From a virus: a DNA stretch of 46,240 nucleotides. The stretch is from positions 1 to 46,240 of IMG/VR virus record IMGVR_UViG_3300023179_000175. One strand, given 5' to 3'. Position numbers and translations under genes: made by a program. Shown here piece by piece: positions 20,694 to 29,650 of this stretch. The notes below the pieces were generated by a model. That model had not been told where the DNA came from. It saw only the letters and a list, made by a program, of their open reading frames with translations, and made no database searches. Every line of letters begins with the position of its first letter. The stretch's first letter is position 1.

Positions 20694-21913
20694 TAGACCA
20701 GCGTCAACGTCACGTTTGCGGTGCTAAGGGTCGGGAGCGCATTGATATTGACCGCGACAGTGTCCCCGGTCGGGCTCGCGCTCGTGCCGATGCTGATGGA
20801 AATGACGTTGGACGCCCAAGCCCCGAGCGCCACGACGGACGCGAGGAATCGCGACGCGTACAGGGTCCGCCCGATACCGGCCCGCGACCCGCCGTCGCCG
20901 CCCGCAAAGGCGTTGGCGATCGCCGCCCGCACTTGCGCTTGGGCGTCGGATGGCACGGCCGGCGAGTCCGTTATCGAGACGGCAATAAAAATCGGGAGAT
21001 TCGACGGCGTGACGATCCGGACCGTGTAGGACGGATAGGGCGGCGCGTACGCCGGGTCTTGGTCTTCGACCGTGTACGCCGTTGCGCCGGTCACTTGCAT
21101 TGGCTGCCCGGGCCATTTCTTGCGCCATACCGCTTCGGCGATCGCCTGCCCGGATCCGCCCGCCGCCGCGACATACAGGGCATACGCGGGAATGGTCACG
21201 CCGCCGGTCGTTACGGGGCTCGCCGTGCTGTTGTCGGTGACATAGGCGTCAAGCACGCCCGGGACGGACAGGACGGCGGCCCGTATGGACGGGAGCGACC
21301 CAACGGCGTTAAGCGCCACGGACGCCCGCCGCCGCGCCTCGAATTCGGTTGCGGTCTCAACGTCCCGGCCAAGTGTCCCGTCGGACGGATTGGTCACGCT
21401 GTCCCATCCCGGAACGGCGCGATAGATGCTTGTCAACGTCCCGGCCGGACAAGCCACGGGGCCCGTCGTCTGGCATTGAAAAACGACGCTTACAGTGCCC
21501 CCCGCGCCTATCTTGGCCCGTGCGGTGCTGGCGTACAGATCGCCGGCTGTTGAGATCGCCAGCGACCCGACAGGAATTATCGTCCCTTGGCTTCCCGAGC
21601 ACGTGGCAATGACGGACGTCGCGACAGCCGGGATGCGCTCGAGGAAATAGATTCGGCCGATCGCGTCCTGCAGGCGGCCCGTGGCTAACGCCGGATCCAC
21701 GCCGTTGAGCACTTGCAGCAACAGGGCGTTTTTCTCGCCTATGGCCGTCGTGAAGCCCGTTGCAAGCTGCCCTTGAGGCGTCGACAGGCCCGGGTTGAGA
21801 TTGCCCCCAAAGGCCGCGTTTAGGTCCGCCTGCACGCCCGCCAGAATATCCGGCTCGCTAGGCGCGACGAAGCCCCGGGGGCCAAAGGTCGGGGACGGAA
21901 CGGACGTGGTCAT
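20693..21913 (-). CDS. Baseplate J-like wedge protein
   Basis: 406 residues from ATG 21913, two bases after the wedge gene stop. Contains typical baseplate J features: DILAGVQADLNAAFGGNLNP, then GEKNALLLQVLNGVDP, the repeat-like GTLTSIYRAVPGWDSVTNPSDGTLGRDVETATEFEARRR and LPSIRAAVLSVPGV with DAYVTDN. J-like proteins form the baseplate periphery that drives sheath contraction. Ends with a TAATG overlap into DUF2612. Confidence 0.85.
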   Translation of the reverse strand: MTTSVPSPTFGPRGFVAPSEPDILAGVQADLNAAFGGNLNPGLSTPQGQLATGFTTAIGEKNALLLQVLNGVDPALATGRLQDAIGRIYFLERIPAVATSVIATCSGSQGTIIPVGSLAISTAGDLYASTARAKIGAGGTVSVVFQCQTTGPVACPAGTLTSIYRAVPGWDSVTNPSDGTLGRDVETATEFEARRRASVALNAVGSLPSIRAAVLSVPGVLDAYVTDNSTASPVTTGGVTIPAYALYVAAAGGSGQAIAEAVWRKKWPGQPMQVTGATAYTVEDQDPAYAPPYPSYTVRIVTPSNLPIFIAVSITDSPAVPSDAQAQVRAAIANAFAGGDGGSRAGIGRTLYASRFLASVVALGAWASNVISISIGTSASPTGDTVAVNINALPTLSTANVTLTLV

Positions 21914-21915
21914 TC

Positions 21916-22293
21916 TTAGCCCCCTATGGACGTTGAGCCGCCCGCGAAGGCGACAGTTAGCACGGCCCCGGCCCGGTCCGTAACCCGGACTTGGCCGGTA
22001 AGTTGGCGGTTGACGATTGACGCGAGCGTGCAAGTCGCGGCGACCACGCCCGGGACTGTGAGGGCCGCCCGGGTCAACTGTTCCTTGATCAGCGAGACCG
22101 GCGGCGCGCGCCCTAGAATCTGTTCAAAATACGGGACGCCAAGGGCTGTGTCGTACCATGCTTCGCCGATAAACAGGCGGATGGCGGACGCGACGTCCTG
22201 CGCCATGGCGTACGGATCCGCCGCAATGGCGATATCGCCCGCCGCGTCTAGGCATAGATCCCAAGTCGTCTGATCTAGGAGAAGCGTTCTCAC
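21916..22293 (-). CDS. Baseplate wedge protein, gp25/W-like
   Basis: 125 residues, ATG at 22293 overlapping the spike gene stop (ATGA). WDLCLDAAGDIAIAADPYAMAQDVASAIRLFIGEAWYDTALGVPYFEQILG is characteristic of the gp25/W wedge family. Nucleates sheath assembly on the baseplate. Position between spike and J matches the conserved order in myoviruses. Confidence 0.8.
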   Translation of the reverse strand: MRTLLLDQTTWDLCLDAAGDIAIAADPYAMAQDVASAIRLFIGEAWYDTALGVPYFEQILGRAPPVSLIKEQLTRAALTVPGVVAATCTLASIVNRQLTGQVRVTDRAGAVLTVAFAGGSTSIGG

Positions 22294-22985
22294 GGGATGC
22301 TTCCCCCGGTATTGCCGCCGCCGACGGTAACGCCGGTGTGTTTGTGCGTGGTGAGGCTGCGCCCGTCGCCAGAGACCGCGCCGGTAAAGGCGGCCGTGCT
22401 GTCCCCCGTCAACGCGCCTGTGACATGGACCGGGCCGACTAGCCGCATGTTGGGGCTTGTTATGGTCACGGTTCCGCCTGCCTGTACGTTGACGACGCCC
22501 GGCGTGACGATCTCAACGCCGGTTGTGGAAAATCGCACGTATTGCGTCGGAACGCCATTGAGGAAGCCGCCGATATAGAGTCCGTCGGACAGGCTGAATT
22601 GCCGGAAGCTGCCCGGGTTGGCCGCTGCCTTGGTCGCCTTGACCGCGCTTATGTCGCGGGAGGCAAACACCGCTAGCCCTATGTCGTCAACCTTGGGGTC
22701 CAGAATAACCGCGTCCGCGCCGCCCTGCAGGCGCATGTAGGGCAGGCCGTAAATAGGCGCGTGCGGCGTGGCTTTGCCCGCCCCGTCGATCTGCGCCACG
22801 AGCGGGAGCACGTCGACCGTGCCGACCGCCGACACGCCGCCCGCGTTGCTTACCGCAAGCACCTTGACGACGGTCGCCGTCGCCATTTGCCCCATGATCA
22901 TCCGGATCATGAAGTTGAGCGCGTTGGTCGTATCGGTCGCGCTCGTGAGCTGTTGAGAGCCCTTGTAATTTTCACTGGCGGGCAA
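22290..22985 (-). CDS. Baseplate spike (gpV/Gp138-like)
   Basis: 231 residues with a TTG start at 22985, overlapping the hub gene by 14 bases. The N-terminal domain (NALNFMIRMIMGQMATATVVKV, VDVLPLVAQIDG, PYMRLQGG, DIGLAVFASRD) is an OB-fold typical of Gp138/gpV spikes. A beta-helical C-terminal region follows with GGTVTITSPNMRLVGPVHVTGALTGD. It ends in LTTHKHTGVTVGGGNTGG, whose H-x-H is the likely metal-binding tip motif. Pierces the outer membrane. Confidence 0.8.
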   Translation of the reverse strand: MPASENYKGSQQLTSATDTTNALNFMIRMIMGQMATATVVKVLAVSNAGGVSAVGTVDVLPLVAQIDGAGKATPHAPIYGLPYMRLQGGADAVILDPKVDDIGLAVFASRDISAVKATKAAANPGSFRQFSLSDGLYIGGFLNGVPTQYVRFSTTGVEIVTPGVVNVQAGGTVTITSPNMRLVGPVHVTGALTGDSTAAFTGAVSGDGRSLTTHKHTGVTVGGGNTGGSIP

Positions 22986-23853
22986 TGGCTACCATCCCAA
23001 ACACGTTGCATTGCGCCCGGGTAAACCATGCGCCGCCCGGCGCGAGGCTTTCCAGATCGTGCGAGACCGCAAAGACGCTCCATGTCCCGGCGGCCGGCGT
23101 AAGAATGCTTTCGACCCGGACCGCGCGGCCGAAGACAATGGCCGGATTGAAAAGGGACGTTATCAGGATTCCGTTTTCGGTGTGCGTCGGGAATCCGACT
23201 AGCCCGGTCTGCGCATTGATAAGCGGGATTTGCCCGCCGCGTACGCCGTCCCGGGGCCATATCGCGACGGCGTTGGTTACGTCGTCAATGAAGAGATTGA
23301 AGCCGCCGTCTCGCGCCACGCTCTCGAGCTGTTGCCGGCCGGTCCCCGGGTAATTTGGGTTTGTCAGGGTCACGCCTTCGACGCCGCCGTTTTCAAAATT
23401 GCGCCCCGTCTGTTGCGCGATGCTGGCGACGATCGTCGCGGCGTCGACGCTGCCCTTGAAGCTCGAGGCGGGCAGGGGCTTAAGCGCGTCAATGAGCCCG
23501 ACATACGCCTCCACGGACAGGGAGACTTCGGGAGCGTTCGCGCCGTCGACCCATGCTTCGGTGATCGTCCCGGAGAAGACGACAGCCTTCCCGTTGGCGT
23601 CGCCAGCCGTGACCGTGACCGTATTGTTACGGCCGTCGACGAGGGGCTTCCCGAGCGTTGAAAGCTTGTTCATGGTCGACAGGGTCAAGCCGTAGACCTT
23701 GAGCGACGCCCGGGAATAGGACGCGTCGCCGTTTTTCTGGATATTGCAGGCGACGCGAAGCCCGGTCACTTCGACCGTGTCGACGCCGGCCGCCCCGAAG
23801 TCGCCTTCGCCAAGCTGAAATTTTAGGTCAATCTCGCGGCGAAGGTAGGTCAT
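22972..23853 (-). CDS. Baseplate hub protein (gpD/gp27-like)
   Basis: 293 residues from ATG 23853, overlapping the plug gene stop as ATGA. Beta-rich with VEVTGLRVACNIQKNG near the N-terminus, VFSGTITEAWVDG, then DAATIVASIAQQTGRNF and a second domain GGFNLFIDDVTNAVAIWP. This is the layout of hub proteins that join tail tube to spike. Position between plug and spike supports the call. Confidence 0.7.
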   Translation of the reverse strand: MTYLRREIDLKFQLGEGDFGAAGVDTVEVTGLRVACNIQKNGDASYSRASLKVYGLTLSTMNKLSTLGKPLVDGRNNTVTVTAGDANGKAVVFSGTITEAWVDGANAPEVSLSVEAYVGLIDALKPLPASSFKGSVDAATIVASIAQQTGRNFENGGVEGVTLTNPNYPGTGRQQLESVARDGGFNLFIDDVTNAVAIWPRDGVRGGQIPLINAQTGLVGFPTHTENGILITSLFNPAIVFGRAVRVESILTPAAGTWSVFAVSHDLESLAPGGAWFTRAQCNVFGMVAIARQ

Positions 23854-24134
23854 ATGTAGACCAACTGCCAACGCGACCCGAGCCCGTCGTAGGTCGGATC
23901 TTCGTCGCCTTCCGTGTCCAGCCAAGACAGGTCGCCGATAAAGCCTAGATATGCGTCTATGACGACGCGGACGCGGTTACGGGCCGCGACTCCGGCGATG
24001 ATCAGCGCATCGTTGACGTACAGATTTACGAAGAGCCCGTCGCCCCGGGTTACGACGTCGATCTTGCAAGGCTGTCCGTCAAGCGAGATCGCCAGCGTTT
24101 GCGAAGGGACGGCCTGCAGGGGTACGGTAAGCAT
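23850..24134 (-). CDS. Baseplate plug protein (Pam3 gp18-like)
   Basis: 94 residues, ATG at 24134 overlapping the previous gene's stop by one base (TAATG). Sequence (AVPSQTLAISLDGQPCKIDVVTRGDGLFVNLYVND, then GDLSWLDTEG) resembles the small plug described in the simple baseplate of cyanophage Pam3. Such plugs seal the tube at the hub. Gene order (tape measure, Dit-like, plug, hub, spike, wedge, J) also agrees. Confidence 0.7.
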   Translation of the reverse strand: MLTVPLQAVPSQTLAISLDGQPCKIDVVTRGDGLFVNLYVNDALIIAGVAARNRVRVVIDAYLGFIGDLSWLDTEGDEDPTYDGLGSRWQLVYI

Positions 24135-25051
24135 TAGGCGGCCCTCGAGACCGGGACGAAGGCGGCCGGATCCGGCGCGCTGGCGGGGGCCGGGCCGGGC
24201 TGGACCGGGCCGCTATTGGTCGTAGCGGCGGCGCTAGGGGCCTTTGAGCTCGTGAACGTGGTTTGGGCCGTGTTTCGCACTTGACGGGCCACAACGTCGA
24301 CTGTGAGCATTTGCGCGCCCTTTTCGGCGGTGCGCCTCAATTCGCGGCGGACCAAGCTAATGTCAAAGTAAGTCGCTTCGGGCGTTACCGCGTCGTAAAG
24401 GTCCAGAGACTTTAGCGCGTTGTCGACGGTGACAAGAAACGCCGTCCGTTCCGCGAGTGTACCAGACTTTTTGAATGTGAAGCGGATCTCTTGAGGGACT
24501 TCAACCTTGTTGTACGATTCAAAAGCCCCATCCTCGAGCGGATAGTCGACGACGCGGAATTCCTTTTGCTCTTCGAAAGCTTCGACGCTGTCCGCGACCA
24601 CGACGGGCGCATTCAAAGCCGCCTTGAAAATCCCCCATACAAACGGTTCCGCTTGCGCTGCCACGGTCGCGCTGTCCGGCGCGCCTAGCGTTCCGCTGAT
24701 TTGGCCTAGAATCGTGTTGATGGTTCCGGAGAGCTCGCCGGCCGCGCCGATGATCCCCGCGAACGTCCCGATCGCCTGCCCGGCGATGCCTCCGGACAGA
24801 AGAGCCGTCAAGTTGCCGGAGCCGTCGAGAATGCCCCGAAGCGTCCCGAGCACGGGGCCCGCCTGCCCGTTGGATAGCAGGAGCACGCCCTGTAGGGCCC
24901 CGGTAAACTGTCCGCTGGCGGCGTCCCGGACGCCCTGCAGCGTGCCGGTGAGTACGTTGGCCGCCCCCGCCGCCGATCGCAGCAGAGGGGGCACGCCGGG
25001 GACGTTGGGGACGTTCGGGAACGGCGACACCGTGACAATGGGTTGCGGCAT
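24134..25051 (-). CDS. Baseplate protein, Dit-like, with low-complexity N-terminus
   Basis: 305 residues from ATG 25051, overlapping the tape-measure stop (TAATG). Residues about 25-125 are Gly/Leu/Ala-rich imperfect repeats (VLTGTLQGV, GALQGVLLL, LGTLRGIL). The C-terminal half, from PFVWGIFKAALNAPVV through EEQKEFRVVDYPLEDG and IRFTFKKSGTLAERTAFLV to DISLVRRELRRTAEKGAQML, resembles the Dit-like N-domain of tail initiators or the gpN-type circularisation/hub proteins. Assignment to the baseplate is firm from position; exact homologue is less sure. Confidence 0.6.
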   Translation of the reverse strand: MPQPIVTVSPFPNVPNVPGVPPLLRSAAGAANVLTGTLQGVRDAASGQFTGALQGVLLLSNGQAGPVLGTLRGILDGSGNLTALLSGGIAGQAIGTFAGIIGAAGELSGTINTILGQISGTLGAPDSATVAAQAEPFVWGIFKAALNAPVVVADSVEAFEEQKEFRVVDYPLEDGAFESYNKVEVPQEIRFTFKKSGTLAERTAFLVTVDNALKSLDLYDAVTPEATYFDISLVRRELRRTAEKGAQMLTVDVVARQVRNTAQTTFTSSKAPSAAATTNSGPVQPGPAPASAPDPAAFVPVSRAA

Positions 25052-26703
25052 TAGACCAGCCCCAAGTTTGATTGGGGCACGATTACCGCCAGCTCGCGCG
25101 AAATGCCCGTAGCGATGCCCCGGGCGTCCGTGGCGGCCGTGTGGACGTGCAGGGCCCCGATGGTCACGCTTGCGCCGCCGACGTTGCTTATGGGCCGGTA
25201 TTGCCTCAAGGCGCGCTGTCCCCGCTCTATGTCGCCTGTCGTTTCCGGCCCGGCGGCGGGGCGCATGAATTTGCGAATATATGCGTCTAGAACGGCTTGC
25301 TCGCCTCGAGCGCTCCGGACCGCCGCGCCGCCTTGGTCGCCCCCCTTGAGCTCCCAATTCATAAACTCAAGTTGCTGCATAAGCGTCGGGTCGGGCCCGT
25401 ATCGCTTGAAAAGCTCGCGCTGGCGTGACCCTAGCCATTGGCCGATACCATACGCGCCGCTCTTCGGGTTGACGGCCTTTGGATCCCCGCCGTTCGATTC
25501 CGCATAGATGCCCGCCGCGATGCCCCGGGCCACGTCCTGCCCGTAGCCGCGATCGGTGAAAAACTTGACGATATGGCCGAAGCGTTCCGCCCCGCCGCGC
25601 CCCGTCGGGCTCGCGCCGGCCGGGCCGGGGGCTTGCGGTGTGCCGGCCGTCGACTCCGGATCCATGCCGCGCACGGCCCGCCAGAATTTGACCGCCGCCC
25701 GCGTGCCGTTCGCCCATGCCGACTCAAGCGACTTAACCGTATCGACGACGGTATTCTTGGCCGACTTCCACGCGCCGCTAAAGTCTCCGGAGAGAAGCCG
25801 GGCGATCGCCTGAATCGACCCAAACAGGACGGTAAAGACAGGCTTCGCCACGTCGAAGAGCGCAAGCGTGGCGTCCTTGGCGGCGGACATGAAGGCGCGG
25901 AAGGATTGATCTTGCGCGATATTCTGCAGCACCTTGCCGACCGCCGTCGCGGCCGGAACGACGTCTTTCATGATCACGCGGGCGAAGCCGGCCGCCATGG
26001 TGATCAGATCGGCTTGGGCGCGCTGCAGCTCTTCGGCGTCGGCCGCCGCTTGCTTGGACGTGACGCCTAGCCGGTATTGTGCGTTCAAAAGCTCTTCGGT
26101 CGCGGCCCGGCCCCGCATAAGGGTCGAGATCATGGCCGGACTAAAGCCCATCATTCGGCCGATGGCGGCGGCCTGCGTCGGATCCATACCAGCGAATTTG
26201 TCGGCGACTTGCAGGAGCGCTTCGCCCGGGTCGTCCAGATCCTTTAGCGTGATCCCGAGCCGCTGGAAAAACGGAATCAGCGACGACTGCCCGGTGAGCT
26301 TGATATCCTCAAAGGCATTGCGCAGCAGGGACAGATCGGAGGCGGCTTGTTCGGCCGTCCCGCCGGCCCCCCGTAGCACGCCGCCCCATGCGCTTATTTC
26401 TTCGGTCGACTCGCCGATGATCCGCGAGAGCCGGCCGATCGACGCATCGCCGCTTAGGATATTCTTGACGAAGCCGGTAACGGACCCAAGGCCAAGGAAA
26501 GCGGCCCCATAAGCGAGCGTCGCCTTTGTCAGTTGCGAGAAGCCCTCGCGCTGGCGTTTTTGGCTGTCTTCAAGGTCACGCCCGCGCCTTTGCGCCGCGT
26601 CCCGGACTCTGCGGTCCGTCGAATCAAGCCGGTTGGCTTCCCTCTCAAAGTTGCCCGGATCCAGCCGAAGCGTGACGATCAGGGAATCAATTATCGTCGG
26701 CAT
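25051..26703 (-). CDS. Tape measure protein with C-terminal phage tail lysozyme domain
   Basis: 550 residues, short for a tape measure. N-terminal part has the helical, coiled architecture and hydrophobic segments of tape measures (ATLAYGAAFLGLGSVTGFV; AFEDIKLTGQ; QAAAIGRMMGF). Residues about 375-460 are a peptidoglycan hydrolase of the phage tail lysozyme type: FTDRGYGQDVARGIAAGI, catalytic Glu in AESNGG (about residue 402), then AYGIGQWLGSRQRELFKRYG. The domain would open the cell wall at injection. It is the only muralytic domain visible here. Confidence 0.8.
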   Translation of the reverse strand: MPTIIDSLIVTLRLDPGNFEREANRLDSTDRRVRDAAQRRGRDLEDSQKRQREGFSQLTKATLAYGAAFLGLGSVTGFVKNILSGDASIGRLSRIIGESTEEISAWGGVLRGAGGTAEQAASDLSLLRNAFEDIKLTGQSSLIPFFQRLGITLKDLDDPGEALLQVADKFAGMDPTQAAAIGRMMGFSPAMISTLMRGRAATEELLNAQYRLGVTSKQAAADAEELQRAQADLITMAAGFARVIMKDVVPAATAVGKVLQNIAQDQSFRAFMSAAKDATLALFDVAKPVFTVLFGSIQAIARLLSGDFSGAWKSAKNTVVDTVKSLESAWANGTRAAVKFWRAVRGMDPESTAGTPQAPGPAGASPTGRGGAERFGHIVKFFTDRGYGQDVARGIAAGIYAESNGGDPKAVNPKSGAYGIGQWLGSRQRELFKRYGPDPTLMQQLEFMNWELKGGDQGGAAVRSARGEQAVLDAYIRKFMRPAAGPETTGDIERGQRALRQYRPISNVGGASVTIGALHVHTAATDARGIATGISRELAVIVPQSNLGLV

Positions 26704-26914
26704 TTGAGACCCGCGCGTTGTGACCGTCGACGCGTATAATCTCTAGCAGATCGTAAGCGTCTTGAAGCCCGTAAATCGTTTGCAGCTCGTACAGGGTCGC
26801 AAGCTTGCTCGAAACTACAACGGCGATGAGCCCCGGGACGTTTACGTAACGGGCGTATCGCCGGCCTTGGTCGCCGCCGTCTTCGAGCTCAAGAGGGCTG
26901 CGACCACGGAAAAA
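26687..26914 (-). CDS. Tail assembly chaperone T-part, reached by -1 frameshift
   Basis: This frame overlaps the 3' end of the chaperone gene and has no convincing start of its own. It contains LATLYELQTIYGLQDAYDLLEIIRVD, which resembles the second ORF of G/GT-type chaperones placed just before the tape measure gene. It lies in the -1 frame relative to 26842-27297. A run of five T on the minus strand (26914-26910) in GAT TTT TCC is the best slip candidate, although the heptamer is not canonical. The fused product would span 27297-26687. Confidence 0.5.
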   Translation of the reverse strand, partial: FFRGRSPLELEDGGDQGRRYARYVNVPGLIAVVVSSKLATLYELQTIYGLQDAYDLLEIIRVDGHNARVSNADDN

Positions 26915-27297
26915 TCCACATGGATCTTTAGAACCTCGCCGCGAAGCCAAAGCCGCGTCCCAACCTCTTCGGTGTCATCGTCGACAAGCCCGCGCTTCAC
27001 AAGCGGTTGTTGCGGGTTGGGGACGTGCTGGACGCAGCTCGAAAACATTTCGTCCATGAGCGGCTTGGCGTCGGCGTGGGTCATGCCGCCGAACGCCCGA
27101 AGCCCTAGCGATGCGATGCCCGCGAAGCCGGACGCTTCGACGTCTTCCGGAATCTCAACGCCGGATCTCGCCAGCGCAAGGAATGCCCGAAGCGCCCAAT
27201 CTTCGGCCTGCGCCGCGCTCATTTCGGTGAGCTCGAAAACCTTGCCTTGGTCGCGCCCGGGGGCGGTGACGGTGACGGTTGCGGTGCGCCGGGCCAT
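26842..27297 (-). CDS. Tail assembly chaperone (G-like)
   Basis: 151 residues, ATG at 27297 overlapping the tube gene stop (TAATG). Contains VFELTEMSAAQAEDWALRAFLALARSG, typical of tail chaperones in DUF3383/DUF3277-type phages, and a Cys-bearing helical middle. It lies between tube and tape measure, the conserved place of G/GT chaperone genes. It is needed to load the tape measure for tube assembly but is absent from virions in studied systems. Confidence 0.7.
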   Translation of the reverse strand: MARRTATVTVTAPGRDQGKVFELTEMSAAQAEDWALRAFLALARSGVEIPEDVEASGFAGIASLGLRAFGGMTHADAKPLMDEMFSSCVQHVPNPQQPLVKRGLVDDDTEEVGTRLWLRGEVLKIHVDFSVVAALLSSKTAATKAGDTPVT

Positions 27298-27731
27298 TAG
27301 AACGGAGCCGGCTGGACGGCCTGCCATGTGATGACATAGGCCCGGGCCTGCAGGGTTTTCTTGACGCCTGCGAGCGGCTTATAGCCCGACAGGATGCCCC
27401 TCGTGAGCGTGTACTTTTTGGAGATCGACGGAATCGCAATCGACCCGTTGGCGATATAGAGCTCCCGAACGACGTCTTGCGCGCTTGTCCAGTTGTCGAA
27501 AAAGTCGTTGCTGAGACTGTCCGCCTGCAGCGTGACCGTCATCTTTCGCTCTTTGGGCATGAAGCCCCCGGACAGGCGACCGTCGACGCCCATCATGGTT
27601 TCGGCCGCTTCGACCGTATCGACGTCGAATGCGTCGTCGGTCGCAAATCCTTGAATCCGCTGCGGCGTGACGTAAAGCCCCGTCACGGACAGCAACAGGA
27701 TGGCGTTTGCCGCCGTGAGTGTACGCGCCAT
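27297..27731 (-). CDS. Tail tube protein (DUF3277-like)
   Basis: 144 residues from ATG 27731, overlapping the sheath stop (TAATG). Contains ILLLSVTGLYVTPQRIQGFATDDAFDVD, then VDGRLSGGFMPKERKMTVTLQADS and NDFFDNWTSAQD. This pattern of a short beta-rich protein directly after the sheath matches the tube protein family DUF3277. It stacks as hexamers to form the inner tube. Confidence 0.8.
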   Translation of the reverse strand: MARTLTAANAILLLSVTGLYVTPQRIQGFATDDAFDVDTVEAAETMMGVDGRLSGGFMPKERKMTVTLQADSLSNDFFDNWTSAQDVVRELYIANGSIAIPSISKKYTLTRGILSGYKPLAGVKKTLQARAYVITWQAVQPAPF

Positions 27732-29650
27732 TATTGCACCTGCAGGCTTGCGAGAGTGATTTGTTGGACGCTCTGCCCGTCCGCGTACCAAAGGGTACAG
27801 GGCGGCGAGCCGCGAGCGGCGCGGACCGACGGGCTGGCGTCTTGAACAAGGAAATACCAGCCCCGGGACTGTACGACGTCGGCCGCGTCAAAGCCGGCGA
27901 CGTTGTTGATCGTTGCGGCCTGTTGAGCCGACAGGGTCACGCCGGGGCGAATTGCGCCGTACAGAAGAGCCGCGTTGATCGGATCCAGCGCGGCGGCTTC
28001 TATCAGGGCGTAGCCTTCCGCGTTGTACGGAATCGACGGCGTCCCGGTAAGCAGCGTCATAAGCGCAAGCTGCAAGCTGTTGTTGAGCCAAATTTGGTTC
28101 ACATAGCTGTCGAGCCACGCGAAGCTCCCGGAGATCGACCCGGGATAGACGAACACGAATTGATCGTTGGCGGTCGCGTAAGCCCCATAGAAGTTATAGC
28201 CGTTGGCGATAAGTTGGTCCGCGACGGTCGAGCTTGTGACGCTGGCGGACATGCCGGCCTGCGAACGGAAAGCGAGGGTCGCGCGAGCGTTGGCCCGGCT
28301 GAAGTCCAGCGAGGCGATAAAGCCCATGACCATTGCGCCAAGATATTGGTCGGTCGGGCTGTAAATCGCCATGGTTCCGCTGTACCCGGCGGCGGCAATC
28401 TGGCGGCCGGCGCAAAGCGCGCTGTCGGTGATCGCGAGCGGGTCGGTATCCCAAAGGACATATACGTAGCGATCGTCTTGCGCGTTGACCCACGCCGCGA
28501 AGGCCAATTCGTCCGCAAGCGACGGCGCGAAAGTCGTCGTGAAGCTGGCGAAGTTTTGAGTCGTGGCGATAAGCGCGTCCATATTGGTCGACGGAACGCC
28601 TTCGGGCGCGCCTTGCGACAGATCCGCCCCGGTCGCCGTCGTAAGCTTCAGGGACGTCGCCAGAGCGCCCGAAGCCTGCGTGATCGTGCCGACGGTCCCC
28701 GGCGTGCCCCCGGTGATCACGAAGGCGCTCGAAACGCTGTCGAATGCCACGGTCGCCGGCCCGGCGCTGATAGTCGTTGACGACGCAGTTTGCGAGGGAC
28801 TTACAACATACGTGCCGGTCCCTCCCGTGCCGGTAAGCCGAGCCGTGATGACGGTTCCGGCGGTAACGCCCGTCCCGGAAAGGACTTGACCAACGGCAAG
28901 CGCGCCGGACGCCACGGCCGAAACGGTCATGGTTCCGTAAGAGCCGGTAATCGTGGTCGACGCGACGGACTGCGACAGGGAGACCTGATAGGTTCCGACG
29001 CCGTTCGCCGTGCCGGAAAGTTGCTTCTGGACTTGAGTCCTCGTGGTCACGCCGGTTCCGGCGAGGATTGCGCCGTTCTGGACGCTCCCGCCGCCGACGG
29101 CGGTAACGGTGAGAATCTGTCCGGAGATCGACCCGGTGACCGAAAGGGTCGTGGTCGTGGCAATAGCGGCCGTGGTGACGGCGTCGAAAGCCGCAAGGGC
29201 CGTCTGGATAGCGGTCGCCGCTGCAGAGAAGGACGCGACGGCGGTTAGGTCGATCGTGCCGGACGTCTTGGCAACGCCGTTGATCGTAAGCGTGATCGTC
29301 CCGGTCGGAAGCGCGTTGAGCTGCGCAAGGGTCAAAGTCGCCAGCGAGCCGCCCCGGACGTAGGGCGCGACGCCCCTTGTGTTCGTCGGGTATTGGGCGA
29401 CCAAGAGGGCGGCCGGCTTGACGGTGCTGTTGTCGTAGCCGTTGAAATAGATCGCCGCTTGCGCCGCTTCCGCGCTGGATCCGCCGAAGTATGCCGCGAC
29501 GGCGAGGGCCGACGAAAAGGACAGGACGGATCCGATCGGGGGCCGCGTGCTGTCCGTAAGCAAGAGGCCGGAGAGATCCAGCGCGGACCCGCCGGCCGAA
29601 ATGACCCCCGGGTTGACGTTGACGATCGCGGACGCGGGGATTGCGGGCAT
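27731..29650 (-). CDS. Tail sheath protein (DUF3383) with inserted surface repeats
   Basis: 639 residues, ATG at 29650. N-terminus VNVNPGVISAGGSALDLSGLLLTDS and the C-terminal half (DELAFAAWVNAQDDRYVYVLWDTDP, ATLAFRSQAGM, NGYNFYGAYATANDQFVFVYPG, DSYVNQIWLNNSLQLALM) are diagnostic of DUF3383 contractile sheaths. Residues about 165-305 hold two tandem copies of a roughly 65-residue beta module (TMTVSAVASGALAVGQVLSG ... GTGTYVVSPSQTASSTTI) found also in the decoration and fibre proteins. Domain insertions into sheaths are usually exposed on the outside. Defines the phage as a myovirus. Confidence 0.85.
   Translation of the reverse strand: MPAIPASAIVNVNPGVISAGGSALDLSGLLLTDSTRPPIGSVLSFSSALAVAAYFGGSSAEAAQAAIYFNGYDNSTVKPAALLVAQYPTNTRGVAPYVRGGSLATLTLAQLNALPTGTITLTINGVAKTSGTIDLTAVASFSAAATAIQTALAAFDAVTTAAIATTTTLSVTGSISGQILTVTAVGGGSVQNGAILAGTGVTTRTQVQKQLSGTANGVGTYQVSLSQSVASTTITGSYGTMTVSAVASGALAVGQVLSGTGVTAGTVITARLTGTGGTGTYVVSPSQTASSTTISAGPATVAFDSVSSAFVITGGTPGTVGTITQASGALATSLKLTTATGADLSQGAPEGVPSTNMDALIATTQNFASFTTTFAPSLADELAFAAWVNAQDDRYVYVLWDTDPLAITDSALCAGRQIAAAGYSGTMAIYSPTDQYLGAMVMGFIASLDFSRANARATLAFRSQAGMSASVTSSTVADQLIANGYNFYGAYATANDQFVFVYPGSISGSFAWLDSYVNQIWLNNSLQLALMTLLTGTPSIPYNAEGYALIEAAALDPINAALLYGAIRPGVTLSAQQAATINNVAGFDAADVVQSRGWYFLVQDASPSVRAARGSPPCTLWYADGQSVQQITLASLQVQ
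28735..29155 (-). repeat. Tandem beta modules in the sheath gene, shared with two other virion genes
   Basis: Two copies of a unit of about 65 codons. The unit ends with a GTGTYxVSxSQ block followed by alternating Ser/Thr. Related tandem copies are in the decoration gene (about 33060-33480) and a single copy in the fibre gene (about 19438-19640). Confidence 0.6.

Noticed and set aside
25920-25940. AQDQ in the tape measure and AMDL/AMDR in the helicase and nuclease genes as protease sites
   Set aside because: They lack the A/S/G following Asp, and the last two proteins are not virion components; counted as background for the tetrapeptide.
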